Shown in pieces: positions 26,168-34,597 of a stretch of 64,000 bases of DNA (its first letter is position 1; each line of letters begins with the position of its first letter). Location of the stretch: the NCBI RefSeq assembly GCF_014651035.1, contig NZ_BMWC01000004.1:620001-684000 (forward strand). Direction: 5' to 3'. The notes below the pieces were generated by a model, which worked only from the letters and a program-made list of their open reading frames with translations, searched no databases and was not told where the DNA came from. The position numbers and the translations under genes are program-made. The DNA comes from Streptomyces lomondensis. Its GTDB lineage: Bacteria; Actinomycetota; Actinomycetes; Streptomycetales; Streptomycetaceae.

Positions 26168-26916
26168 GCGACCCGTACTCCCAGCGGCTCCTCGGCAGGG
26201 TCGTCGTGGTCACGGGCGCGGCCCGGGGTCAGGGCGCCGCGGAGGCCGAGGCGCTGACCCGTGAGGGCGCCCGGGTGATCACCACCGACGTGACGGAGGC
26301 ACCCGGCTGCCGCCGCCTGGACGTCACCAGCGAGCAGGACTGGGCCGAGCTCGCCGTCGACCTGCGCGAGGCGTACGGGCAGGTGCACGGCCTGGTCAAC
26401 AACGCGGGCGTCACCTGGCGCGCCCGGATCGACGACGTACGCCCCGAGGACATGGCCCGGGTCCACGCCGTCAACGTCACCGGGCCGCTCCTCGGCATCC
26501 AGCACCTGGCGCCGCTGATGCGGCCGGGGGCGTCCATTGTGAACGTCGGTTCGTCGGCGGCGCTGACCGCCCACTACCCGGTCGCGTACACCGCCAGCAA
26601 GTGGGCGCTGCGCGGCCTCTCGCGGACCGCCGCCATGGAGATGGGGCCGCGCGGCATCCGCGTCAACACCATCCACCCCGGCTTCATCGAGACGGAGATG
26701 ACGGCCTCGGCCCCGCCCGCGTTCCGCGAGGCGAACGTCCGGCAGACCCCGCTGGGCCGCACCGGCACCGTCGACGAGGTCACCCCGCTCGTGGTGTTCC
26801 TCCTCTCCGACGACGCGTCCTTCGTCACCGGAGCCGAGATCCCGGTCGACGGCGGACTCACCGCGCACGGCGGCGCCAAGCCGATCTCGGATGCCCTGCG
26901 GCACCCGGGCGACTGA
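26164..26916 (+). CDS. Short-chain dehydrogenase/reductase
   Basis: A 250-aa classical SDR. It has the TGAARGQG cofactor motif, the NNAG motif, a GSS serine and the Tyr142-x3-Lys146 pair (YTASK). The C-terminal end (SFVTGAEIPVDGGLTAHGG) is typical of the family. The GTG at 26164 overlaps the preceding stop. It would oxidise or reduce a hydroxy/keto intermediate before CoA transfer; the substrate is unknown. Confidence 0.88.
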   Translation: MSDPYSQRLLGRVVVVTGAARGQGAAEAEALTREGARVITTDVTEAPGCRRLDVTSEQDWAELAVDLREAYGQVHGLVNNAGVTWRARIDDVRPEDMARVHAVNVTGPLLGIQHLAPLMRPGASIVNVGSSAALTAHYPVAYTASKWALRGLSRTAAMEMGPRGIRVNTIHPGFIETEMTASAPPAFREANVRQTPLGRTGTVDEVTPLVVFLLSDDASFVTGAEIPVDGGLTAHGGAKPISDALRHPGD

Positions 26917-26946
26917 AGCAACGGAACACAGAAAGGTCCTTCTGCC

Positions 26947-27702
26947 ATGGACAAGGTCTGTACGAGCGCCGTCGAGGCGGTCGCAGACATCCCCGACGGC
27001 GCGTCGCTGGCCGTCGGCGGCTTCGGCCTCAGCGGCATCCCGGCCGTGCTCATCCAGGCCCTGTACGAACAGGGCGCCACCGGCCTGAACGTGGTGTCGA
27101 ACAACTGCGGTGTGGACGGGCGCGGTCTGGGCGTCCTGCTGGCCGCCGGCCGGATCGCCCGCGTGACGGGCAGTTATGTGGGTGAGAACAAGGAGTTCGC
27201 CCGCCAGTACCTGTCCGGGGAACTGGAGGTGGAGCTGGTGCCGCAGGGCACGCTCGCCGAGCGGCTGCGCGCCGGAGGAGCGGGCATCCCCGCCTTCTAC
27301 ACCCCGGCCGGCGTCGGCACCCAGGTCGCCCGCGGCGGCCTGCCCTGGCGCTACGCCCCCGACGGGAGGGTCGCACTCGCCTCCCCACCGAAGGAGACCC
27401 GCGACTTCGACGGCCGTACGCATGTCCTGGAACACGGCATCACCACCGACTTCGCCCTCGTACGCGCCTGGCGCGGCGACCGGCACGGCAACCTCCTCTT
27501 CCGTAAATCTGCCACCAACTTCAACCCGCTCGCCGCCATGGCCGGCCGCATCACCATCGCCGAGGTCGAAGAACTCGTGGAACCGGGCGAGTTGAGCCCC
27601 GAGGCGGTCCACCTGCCGGGCGTCTTCGTCCAGCAGGTGGTGGAACTGACCTCGGCCGAGGCGGCCGACAAGAAGATCGAGAAAAGGACCGTACGCGCAT
27701 GA
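26947..27702 (+). CDS. 3-oxoacid CoA-transferase subunit A
   Basis: A 251-aa alpha subunit of a two-component CoA transferase (acetoacetate/3-oxoadipate type). Family motifs are VGGFGLSGIP, SNNCGVDGRGLG, GTLAERLRAGGAGIPAFYTP and the KSATNFNP region. It pairs with the B subunit, which overlaps it by 4 nt. It transfers CoA from succinyl-CoA or acetyl-CoA to a beta-keto acid, the usual last activation before thiolysis. Confidence 0.92.
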   Translation: MDKVCTSAVEAVADIPDGASLAVGGFGLSGIPAVLIQALYEQGATGLNVVSNNCGVDGRGLGVLLAAGRIARVTGSYVGENKEFARQYLSGELEVELVPQGTLAERLRAGGAGIPAFYTPAGVGTQVARGGLPWRYAPDGRVALASPPKETRDFDGRTHVLEHGITTDFALVRAWRGDRHGNLLFRKSATNFNPLAAMAGRITIAEVEELVEPGELSPEAVHLPGVFVQQVVELTSAEAADKKIEKRTVRA

Positions 27703-28373
27703 CCACCCCGACCGATACGCAGCTGGGCTGGACCCGCGAGCAGATGGCCGCCCGCGCCGCCGCCGAACTCGACCACGGCTCCTACGTCAACCTCGGCATC
27801 GGCCTGCCCACCCTCATCCCCGGCCACCTCCCACCCGGCGTCCACGTCGTCCTGCACTCCGAGAACGGCATCCTCGGCACCGGCCCCTACCCCACCGACG
27901 ACCAGGTCGACCCCGACCTCATCAACGCCGGCAAGGAAACCGTCACCGTCCTGCCCGGCGCGAGCTTCTTCGACTCGGCCCTGTCCTTCGGCATGATCCG
28001 CGGCGGCCACATCGACACCGCCGTACTCGGCGCCATGCAGGTCTCCGCCACCGGCGACCTCGCCAACTGGATGATCCCCGGCAAGATGGTCAAAGGCATG
28101 GGCGGCGCCATGGACCTCGTCCACGGCGCCCGCCGCGTCATCGTCCTGATGGAACACACCGCCAAGGACGGCAGCCCCAAGATCCTCACCGAATGCACCC
28201 TCCCCCTCACCGGCGAGCGCTGCGTCCACCGCATCATCACCGACCTCGCCGTCCTCGACATCACCGAGCACGGCCTCGCCCTCGTCGAAACCGCACCCGG
28301 CGTCACCATCGAGGACATCACCGCCCGCACCGACGCACCCCTCCGCCTGGACCACCTCACCGCCGCCTGCTGA
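27699..28373 (+). CDS. 3-oxoacid CoA-transferase subunit B
   Basis: A 224-aa beta subunit. The catalytic glutamate is Glu55 in HSENGILGTGP, and the following GASFFDSALSFGMIRGGHID and MKGMGGAMDL-like segments (here MVKGMGGAMDL) are conserved. It ends the catabolic run; a short hairpin follows 17 nt after the stop. Confidence 0.93.
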   Translation: MTTPTDTQLGWTREQMAARAAAELDHGSYVNLGIGLPTLIPGHLPPGVHVVLHSENGILGTGPYPTDDQVDPDLINAGKETVTVLPGASFFDSALSFGMIRGGHIDTAVLGAMQVSATGDLANWMIPGKMVKGMGGAMDLVHGARRVIVLMEHTAKDGSPKILTECTLPLTGERCVHRIITDLAVLDITEHGLALVETAPGVTIEDITARTDAPLRLDHLTAAC

Positions 28374-28390
28374 ACTCCTCCATGCCGCAA

Positions 28391-28408
28391 GGCCCTCCGA
28401 CGAGGGCC
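28391..28408 (+). terminator. Probable hairpin terminator of the catabolic operon
   Basis: Perfect 7-bp stem GGCCCTC / GAGGGCC with a CGAC loop, starting 17 nt after the last stop codon. There is no T-run, as is common for terminators in high-GC actinobacteria. Confidence 0.55.
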
Positions 28409-28578
28409 AACCTCCAGTCGTGGCCGCGGTGGGCGGTGACGTGGGCAGAGGGTTCGTACGGACGAATGAGGGACTGGGGACCGGTCTCCTCAGTGGCGCC
28501 CGCTCACGAGCCCGGCGCCTGCCGGGCCGCCGGAGAACGCCCTCGCCTACGCGCAGGAGCGCGAGTAGATCCCGCGGG

Positions 28579-28935
28579 TCACCAGGGGCCGTGGTAGAGC
28601 AGGCCCAGGGTAAGGGCGGCCACCGCGGTGGCCAGGAACGCGATCCCGCCTACGATGTCGCGGGAGCCCACCCGCAGGTGGGCGATGATTGCGCCGATGA
28701 AGTACAGCACGAGGCCGGAGGCGGCGAGAGTTCCCAGTAGCGGAACGGCGAGCCCGGCCAGCAGCCCCACGGTGCCCGCTGCCAGCAACGCGCCCAGCAC
28801 CGGTACATACTTCCGAGGTATGCCCTTCATGTCCGCCTGGGTCTTGGGGTATTCATGGCCGATCAGGTACGTGACGGCGGCGGCACCGTTGAAGACCGCG
28901 CCGAGGATGGTGACCGTGACGAAGGCGACGAACAC
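28579..28935 (-). CDS. DoxX-like four-TM membrane protein
   Basis: A 118-aa protein with four hydrophobic segments (GAVFNGAAAVTYLIG, VLGALLAAGTVGLLAGLAVP, LVLYFIGAIIAHLRVG, AFLATAVAALTLGLL). The length and the family-like (K/R)-x-V-P-VLG segment match small DoxX/DoxD-like proteins. The GTG at 28935 has a GGAGAG site. A redox or thiol-stress role is proposed for the family; nothing here narrows it. Confidence 0.7.
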   Translation of the reverse strand: MFVAFVTVTILGAVFNGAAAVTYLIGHEYPKTQADMKGIPRKYVPVLGALLAAGTVGLLAGLAVPLLGTLAASGLVLYFIGAIIAHLRVGSRDIVGGIAFLATAVAALTLGLLYHGPW

Positions 28936-29166
28936 GTTCTCTCCGCTCTGTGGGGACGATGTTGCTGGGCGCCCCGTTGTGGGATGCCGTTCTCTGGACA
29001 ACAAGCCAGCGACTCGATGTGACATCGGTTGGCCGCCGGGTGTGCCAGTGGCCCGAACGCCTGGTAGTCGTTGCGCAACACCACGCGATGGTGCTGTCGG
29101 GGGGTGGGATGCTTCCTGTGCACTGATGATCGCACCGGCCGCCCCGGGGCGAGCAACTGGTCGTAC

Positions 29167-29745
29167 GTGCTACTCCTCCGTCGCCATCGCCGTCCTGGCG
29201 GTCCTCGGCCCGAAGGAGCTGGCGGAGGCTGCCGCACCGTTGTCGGACGCGGCCAGGGCGACAGGCGCCGACTGGCTTACACCGGTCGTACGTGTCGGTG
29301 CTGCCGTGGCCGCGCTCGGCTCGCTGCTCGCGTTGATCCTCGGCGTCTCCCGCACCACGCTGGCTGGCCCGTGATGGGCACCTGCCGCGTGCTGTGACCG
29401 CGGTGCACCTGCGGTTCAAGGTGCCGCACCGCGCCGAGTTGGTGGTCGGCGCGGTGGTGGCGCTGCTGGCGGCGACCACGGACGTGCGCGGGGCGATCGG
29501 GTTCTCCTCGTTCGGTGTGCTGGCGTACTACGCCGTCGCCAACGCCTGCGCCTGGACCCTGCGGCCGCACGGGCCGTCCCGTGCGTATCATCCCCGTGGT
29601 CGGGCTTGCCGGCTGCCTGCTCCTGGCCTTCGTTCTGCCGCTGTCCTCGGTGCTCTCCGGGGCTGCGGTGCTGGCCGTCGGTGCCTCCGCCTACGGGGTC
29701 CGGCGCGCGCGGTGGCCGCACGCACGCCGTGACCCGGTGGCGGTC
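29167..29745 (+). pseudogene. APC-type amino-acid permease, C-terminal remnant with frameshifts
   Basis: The last third of an APC-superfamily permease is readable only by changing frame twice. Frame one runs from AIAVLAVLGPKELAEAAAPL to LILGVSRTTLA (end about 29367). Two bases then seem to be missing, after which ARDGHLPRAVTAVHLRFKVP and GAIGFSSFGVLAYYAVANAC continue to about 29575. A third frame gives RIIPVVGLAGCLLLAFVLPL and the final segment. The first eight or so segments are absent. It is a dead gene. Confidence 0.75.
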
Positions 29746-30118
29746 AGACGGTCATCCGATCGGTCGGCCGGTCGGCGCCGCAGGAGCGGGTCAACGCCCG
29801 GCGGCCGAGGAGCACGGCGCCCAGACCCAGCGGGACGGCGACGATGGCGCCGACGAGCCCATTGCCGGTGCCGGGACCGCCGCTGGAGGTGGCCAGGTGC
29901 AGCACCGCGAGGGCCGTGCCGGCCAGACCCACCGCGATGGCCGACATCCCGCCGGTGCGCGCGTTGCCGATGCTGATCCGGCCGCCGGCGCGGGCAAGGG
30001 CCAGCCAGCCGATAGCCAGGCCGAGCAGCCCTACCCCCAGGGCCAGGTTGGCCCCGGTCCGCCCGTCGCCGATGATCCCGCCCTCGGCGGCCACCATCAG
30101 CGCTGCTGAAGCACTCAT
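29744..30118 (-). CDS. DUF6223 family membrane protein
   Basis: A 124-aa protein with three hydrophobic segments (ANLALGVGLLGLAIGWLALA, TGGMSAIAVGLAGTALAVLH, GLVGAIVAVPLGLGAVLLG) separated by small Gly/Thr-rich loops (GDGRTGAN, GNARTGG). The pattern fits DUF6223, a small Streptomyces family of unknown role. It lies tail-to-tail against the permease relic, and its start faces the two-component system at 30347. Confidence 0.68.
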   Translation of the reverse strand: MSASAALMVAAEGGIIGDGRTGANLALGVGLLGLAIGWLALARAGGRISIGNARTGGMSAIAVGLAGTALAVLHLATSSGGPGTGNGLVGAIVAVPLGLGAVLLGRRALTRSCGADRPTDRMTV

Positions 30119-30219
30119 GCCGCTCTCCTCCTACTCCGTCGCTGACTGCGAGGTTCGATGCGTCTTGAGCATGCGCGCCGGCCCCCTGCCGATCGTCCAG
30201 CAGACGCAGGCACTTTCCA

Positions 30220-30259
30220 CTGCCGCATCCGCGGCATCCGGATACCGCGGATGCGGCAG
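30220..30259. promoter_or_regulatory. Perfect 15-bp inverted repeat upstream of sensor kinase
   Basis: Arms CTGCCGCATCCGCGG / CCGCGGATGCGGCAG with a 10-nt spacer, in the 228-bp gap between the divergent DUF6223 and histidine-kinase genes. A T-run is absent, and it sits between two starts rather than after a stop, so an operator for the adjacent response regulator is more likely than a terminator. Confidence 0.6.
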
Positions 30260-30346
30260 GCGGCGCGCCGGCACCGCACACGCGGTAGCCGACCGCTCGT
30301 CCATGAGCCGGACTCGCCCACAACCTCACCCGGTTACGGTGCACCC

Positions 30347-31477
30347 ATGGACAAAGGACGGTTCGCTGTCCCGGCCGCGGTCACCGACTGGGCGATCGCC
30401 GTGGGCGTGGCGGCGCTGCTGCTGGGCACCGGGCTGTCCGGGTCACACCCGGCTGGGAGCCGCGAACTGCTCGGCTCCGTGCTGCTGGCGGCCGGCGGGC
30501 TGGCGCTGGCCGCGCGCCGCCGCGCACCGCTCGTGGTCCTGGCTGTCACCGGGCCGTGCGCGGTGGGCTATCTGGCGGCCGGGTTCGAGGTGCTCGCGGT
30601 CTCCTGCCTGGTCGCGGTCTACGGCGCGGTACGCGCCGGGTACCGCGCCGTCACTCTGGCTGCTTCCGCAGGCCTGGTGGCCGTGCTCCACCTCACTGTC
30701 CTAATCTCCCGCGACGGGCCCGCGCGCGAGGTCGTGATGCAGGCCCGGAACACCCTTGAGATCGCCTGGCTGATCGCCGCCTTCGCCGCCGGGGAGGCGG
30801 TGCGGCAGGCCGAACGGCGGGCGGACGAAGCCGAGCGCACCCGTGAGGAGACCGCCAGGCGCCGGGCCGACGAGGAGCGGCTGCGCATCGCGCGGGAGCT
30901 GCACGACTCCCTCACCCACCAGATCTCGGTCATCAAGGTGCAGTCCGAGGTCGCCGTCCACGTGGCCCGGCGCCGCGGCGAGCAGGTGCCAGAGGCCCTG
31001 CTGGCGATCCAGGAAGCCGGCCGGGAGGCGAGCCGGGAGCTGCGCGCGACCCTTGAGGCGCTGCGCGACGACGGCACCACCCCGCCGCACGGACTCGACC
31101 ACATCTCAAACCTGGTGAAAGGGTTCCAAACAGCCGGCCTGGAGACGACGCTGACGATCGAAGGACATCCGCACGCCGTGCCGGCCGCAGTGAGCCGTAC
31201 CGCTTACCGGATCGTTCAGGAGTCGCTCACCAACATCGCCCGGCACGCCGCCGCAACCACTGCCTCGGTGCTCATCGACTACCGGCCGGACGCCCTCGCC
31301 ATCCGCGTCGACGACAACGGAAAGGCCACCACCCCGCACCCCGCGCCGACGCCCGGCCTCGGGCTGCTCGGCATGCGCGAACGCGTCACGGCCCTGGGCG
31401 GCCGACTGCGCACCGGGCCGCGCAGCGCCGGCGGCTTCACCGTCCAGGCCGAACTCCCCACGAATGGAGCGTCGTGA
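30347..31477 (+). CDS. NarL-type sensor histidine kinase
   Basis: A 376-aa membrane sensor with five to six N-terminal hydrophobic segments and no large extracellular domain. A HisKA_3 dimerisation domain follows with phospho-acceptor His186 (ELHDSLTHQIS), then an ATPase domain with ESLTNIARHAA (N box) and GLGLLGMRERV (G box). The ATG at 30347 lacks a clear ribosome site, so it may be leaderless. It overlaps the regulator gene by 4 nt and forms a two-component pair with it. Confidence 0.9.
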   Translation: MDKGRFAVPAAVTDWAIAVGVAALLLGTGLSGSHPAGSRELLGSVLLAAGGLALAARRRAPLVVLAVTGPCAVGYLAAGFEVLAVSCLVAVYGAVRAGYRAVTLAASAGLVAVLHLTVLISRDGPAREVVMQARNTLEIAWLIAAFAAGEAVRQAERRADEAERTREETARRRADEERLRIARELHDSLTHQISVIKVQSEVAVHVARRRGEQVPEALLAIQEAGREASRELRATLEALRDDGTTPPHGLDHISNLVKGFQTAGLETTLTIEGHPHAVPAAVSRTAYRIVQESLTNIARHAAATTASVLIDYRPDALAIRVDDNGKATTPHPAPTPGLGLLGMRERVTALGGRLRTGPRSAGGFTVQAELPTNGAS

Positions 31478-32136
31478 TCCGGGTCCTGCTGGTCGACGAC
31501 CAGCCGCTCATCCGCAGCGGCTTCCGCGCGCTACTCGACCTCGAAGACGACATCGAGGTCGTGGCCGAGGCCGGCGACGGCCAAGAGGGCCTGGCGCTCA
31601 TCAAGGAGCAGCTGCCCGACGTCGTGCTCATCGACATTCAGATGCCCGTCATGGACGGCATCGAAGCGACCCGGCACATCGCCGCAGACCCAGCCCTGGC
31701 CGGCGTACACGTCGTCGTGCTGACCAACTACGGCATGGACGAGTACGTCTTCGAGGCGCTGCGCGCCGGCGCCGCCGGGTTCCTTGTCAAAGACATCGTG
31801 CCGGAGGACTTCCTGCACGCCGTACGTGTCGCCGCCCGCGGCGACGCCCTGCTCGCGCCCGCGATCACCCGCAAGCTCATCGACCGGTACGTCACCCAGC
31901 CGCCCCCCACCCGCGCCGGCAGCGGGCTGGAGGAGCTGACCAGCCGCGAACGCGAGGCCGTCGCCCTGGCCGCACAGGGCCTGTCCAACGACGAGATCGC
32001 CGACCGCCTGGTCATCAGCCCGTTGACCGCCAAGACCCACATCAACCGGGCCATGGCCAAGCTCCACGCCCGTGATCGCGCCCAGCTCGTGGTCCTTGCC
32101 TACGAATCCGGCCTGGTAGCCCCGCGCAACTCCTGA
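31474..32136 (+). CDS. NarL/LuxR-family response regulator
   Basis: A 220-aa regulator. The receiver domain carries Asp54 as phospho-site (VVLIDIQMPVMDG), the acidic pair at the N-terminus (LVDDQ) and the conserved Lys in FLVKD. The LuxR helix-turn-helix is LTSREREAVALAAQGLSNDE followed by IADRLVISPLTAKTHINRAM. GTG start, overlapping the kinase. The palindrome at 30220 is a candidate target, and the neighbouring DUF6223 gene a candidate output. Confidence 0.92.
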   Translation: MIRVLLVDDQPLIRSGFRALLDLEDDIEVVAEAGDGQEGLALIKEQLPDVVLIDIQMPVMDGIEATRHIAADPALAGVHVVVLTNYGMDEYVFEALRAGAAGFLVKDIVPEDFLHAVRVAARGDALLAPAITRKLIDRYVTQPPPTRAGSGLEELTSREREAVALAAQGLSNDEIADRLVISPLTAKTHINRAMAKLHARDRAQLVVLAYESGLVAPRNS

Positions 32137-32165
32137 CCCCAGCGCGCCGTTGACTGGCCAGGACG

Positions 32166-32471
32166 CTACGGCGCCTCGTCGCCCAGGACCTCGCGGGCCA
32201 GCTCCTTGAGCGCCTTGGGGTCCTGCGGGAGGGCCTGCTTCCCGGCCTCGGCCGCCCGGTAGACGCGCCGGACCCGGCCGTCGACCACCCGCTGCTCGGA
32301 GACCAGCAGCCCGTCGGCCTCCAGCCGGTGCAGCGTCGGGTACAGGGTGCCGGGGCTGATCTGGCAGTCGTGGCGGGCCAGTTCCTCGGTCATCCAGGCG
32401 CCGTGGATCTCCTCCTCGGCCGCGTGGTGCAGGATGTGCAGCCGCACCGCACCCCGCTGGAACTCCCGCAC
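32166..32471 (-). CDS. PadR family transcriptional regulator
   Basis: A 101-aa winged-helix protein (VRLHILHHAAEEEIHGAWMT, then ISPGTLYPTLHRLEADGLLV) with the family's G-T-L-Y-P-x-L recognition helix and R-R-V-Y wing. The GTG at 32471 has a GGAGGCGGG site. PadR proteins repress nearby stress or transport genes; the target is not evident here. Confidence 0.87.
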   Translation of the reverse strand: MREFQRGAVRLHILHHAAEEEIHGAWMTEELARHDCQISPGTLYPTLHRLEADGLLVSEQRVVDGRVRRVYRAAEAGKQALPQDPKALKELAREVLGDEAP

Positions 32472-32551
32472 CGCAGCCCGCCTCCGGCACTAGTGGCGCA
32501 ACCGATATCGGCATCCGATGCTGCGCCCTGCGATGCCGTCGATCGAGAAAT

Positions 32552-32968
32552 TTGTTTCACCTGCGTCAGGACGGGCGGCTGTCCAACGTTGAGCTGGCCA
32601 AGCGGGTGGGGCTGACGCCTCCCCCCTGCCTGCGGCGGGTCAAGCGCCTGGAGGAAGCGGGCGTCATCACCGGCTACCGGGCCGTCATCGACCCCGCAGC
32701 GGTGGGCCGCGACCTCGAAGTGCTCATCGACGTCGAGATCTACGCCAACGACCGCAAGACCGTTGAGGAGTTCGAGACCACCGTGGCCTCTTATGAAGAG
32801 GTCATCGAGTTCCGGCGGATGTACGGCCGTCCCGACTACTTTCTGCGCGTCGCCGTCGCCGACCATGCGGCCTACGAAGCCTTCCTGACTGGAAAGCTCA
32901 GCGACCTGCCCGCCGTCCTGCGCCTCACCTCTCACCTCACCATGAAGACGATCAAGGTGAAGAGCTGA
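32552..32968 (+). CDS. Lrp/AsnC family regulator, 5' end probably frameshifted
   Basis: A 138-aa reading from a TTG at 32552 covers most of an Lrp protein. The helix-turn-helix is LSNVELAKRVGLTPPPCLRR and a complete RAM ligand domain follows (YASYEEVIEF-type core, RPDYFLRVAVADHAAYEAFL). The usual first helix (LD..D..IL) is absent from this frame. It is found upstream in another frame from a GTG at 32493 (...DAVDREI), ending exactly where this frame begins. One missing T in the T-run at 32551-32553 would explain it. The protein may be non-functional or start at the TTG. Confidence 0.72.
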   Translation: MFHLRQDGRLSNVELAKRVGLTPPPCLRRVKRLEEAGVITGYRAVIDPAAVGRDLEVLIDVEIYANDRKTVEEFETTVASYEEVIEFRRMYGRPDYFLRVAVADHAAYEAFLTGKLSDLPAVLRLTSHLTMKTIKVKS

Positions 32969-33454
32969 GCGGCATGGTCACGGCACCTTCCGGTCCCGAG
33001 CGGTCGCGTCGCGTGCAACGAGGTACTGCCTCCACCTGTCGTTGACGTATTCCGCTTGCTGGCGAGCCCCACCTTCCTTCCCCCCGAACGCCGCTGCAGC
33101 AGCATCGAGGTGCACGACATTCCGGGCCAACACAAGCCGTGCTGGCCCGGGGGCATTATTTGGCAGCACGCGCAGAGCCATCACTGTGCCGTCGTCGCCG
33201 AAGGAAACTGGGCCCCAGAGCGGGGCAGTGGTGCCGGTCGGGTCAAGCGCCGCCCGGCCTGCGGGTCCCCAGTGGGCTTGCCGCCGGGCAGCCTCGCTCC
33301 CCAGCCCGGCACATGAGAGTGAAGAAAAACGCCCTTCAGGAAGCCAGCCCTCGTGCGCGCCGGATCATCGTCTCGTCCTCATCGACTTTGGTCTCCGAGT
33401 AACAGACCATCGGCGGATACCCGGCGCTCTGGACAGCGACAGACTTGCAGATAT
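32969..33454. other. Gene-poor, decayed stretch
   Basis: Nearly 490 bases without a recognisable gene. A minus-strand open stretch at 32978-33184 (68 codons, including HLDAAAAAFGGKEGGARQQA) has amino-acid composition like real protein. It has no family I recognise and may be a fragment. Confidence 0.4.
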
Positions 33455-33825
33455 GAACTTCCGTCAACATCCGACTTCTCCCAAGGCCGATACCACCGTG
33501 GTCGCTGACTCCCCGCTGGCCATCATGCGTCGCCGCTGTAGGAGCAGCAGCCGGGCTCCTGCTGGGAGTCATCGAGATCCACAAGTCCTTGTCGGTAACC
33601 GTCTCGGCCGAGCGCGTGGTCCTGGCCAGCCAGGACGAACAATGGGAGTTCGCGAGCAACGAGATAGACAAGGTGCTCTTGGCGAGCAAACAGCTCATCC
33701 TGATCGATCACAACGGTCAGGAACTCACACGCCAGGCTTGTGATCTGAAGCCACGACGGCTGTACAGCGCTTTCGTCCAGCATGGCTACTCGTGGGCGGA
33801 AGGCGCACCCGACAACACCGCCTGA
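33455..33825 (+). pseudogene. YqeB-like membrane protein, C-terminal remnant
   Basis: About 120 codons with no credible start. A hydrophobic segment (SCVAAVGAAAGLLLGVIEIH) precedes a soluble strand-rich domain (VSAERVVLASQDEQWEFASN, then EIDKVLLASKQLILIDHNGQ and RLYSAFVQHGYSWAEG). It resembles the second half of Streptomyces YqeB-like proteins, including the final GY-x-W. The first membrane half is missing, and an in-frame stop lies right upstream. Confidence 0.5.
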
Positions 33826-33846
33826 CGCAATGACATCACCCGAACG

Positions 33847-34130
33847 ATGCGAGTGGTCTCGATCCTCTGTTTCTACGGTGCCGGTGTCGTCCTGGTAGGC
33901 GAGATCATCCTGTTCCCCCGGGAGAGCGGGTCCCCGTGGTTGTCAGGACGGGAGCTGCCGTCTTCGGTGGGGTGTTCGCACTCGGTGCGGCGCTCTTCGC
34001 GCTGCTTTCTCTCCTGCGGTCGGATTTCCGCCTCTCCATCGCCGAGATCGGCGCGGTGCTCGCGATCGTGGGATCGCTGAACTGGCCGCGTCGCGCTGCC
34101 CGGACCGAGACACACCGCGTGTACCGCGGC
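33847..34130 (+). pseudogene. Small membrane-protein remnant, frameshifted
   Basis: Two hydrophobic stretches in different frames look like one broken small membrane protein: VSILCFYGAGVVLVGEIILF (from 33847) and AAVFGGVFALGAALFALLSL (from about 33948), followed by IAEIGAVLAIVGSLNWPR. No family is recognised. It is weak evidence, given as a possibility. Confidence 0.3.
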
Positions 34131-34189
34131 CGGCTGCCCGGGAGGATGCGCGCCGGGTGGACGGGGGCTGGGCTTCGGACTGGTCTGGT

Positions 34190-34579
34190 TCGCCTTCCAC
34201 CTGATGGCATTCATCGGTGGCGGCATCCTTCGGCGCGGTGCTTGCCGGGGCGCCCAGCAGCTGCGACAACCGTTTCTCCAGCTGCTGAACGCGGGAGGCC
34301 AGGCGGGGGTGCGGGCCTGGGCGTTGGCGAGGTCGGCCTGGAGCAGGATCGGCTGACCGGTGAGCCGCTGGCCGGGTCCGGGGCTGCCGGTTCAAGTTCG
34401 GCGGCGTGGACGATTTCGGCGTCGCTCGGTGTCCGCCTGGCGGCCGCAGCCTCCAGGGCCTGATATCGGGAAGTGGCTGGCCGACGACGGGGCATGTCCA
34501 GCATCACCACGCGGCCGCGGCGGACTACGGCGACGGCTTCTGACAGGTCGTCCAGGTCCGCCTGGACCCGGTTGATCAA
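34190..34579 (-). pseudogene. Coiled-coil protein remnant, frameshifted
   Basis: From 34579 a frame reads RVQADLDDLSEAVAVVRRGR, then MLDMPRRRPATSRYQALEAA. Near 34340 a different frame continues GQPILLQADLANAQAR, and a third near 34300 gives RLASRVQQLEKRLSQLLG. The heptad-like end resembles coiled-coil tails of transposon-associated accessory proteins (DUF6262 type), but the match is only by eye. It is probably mobile-element debris. Confidence 0.3.
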
Positions 34580-34597
34580 GCGGCGGACGCGGCGGAA

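Noticed and set aside
28409..28578. Short plus-strand frame ending ENALAYAQERE
   Set aside because: It has no start or homology that I can name and could be a chance tail; too weak to list.
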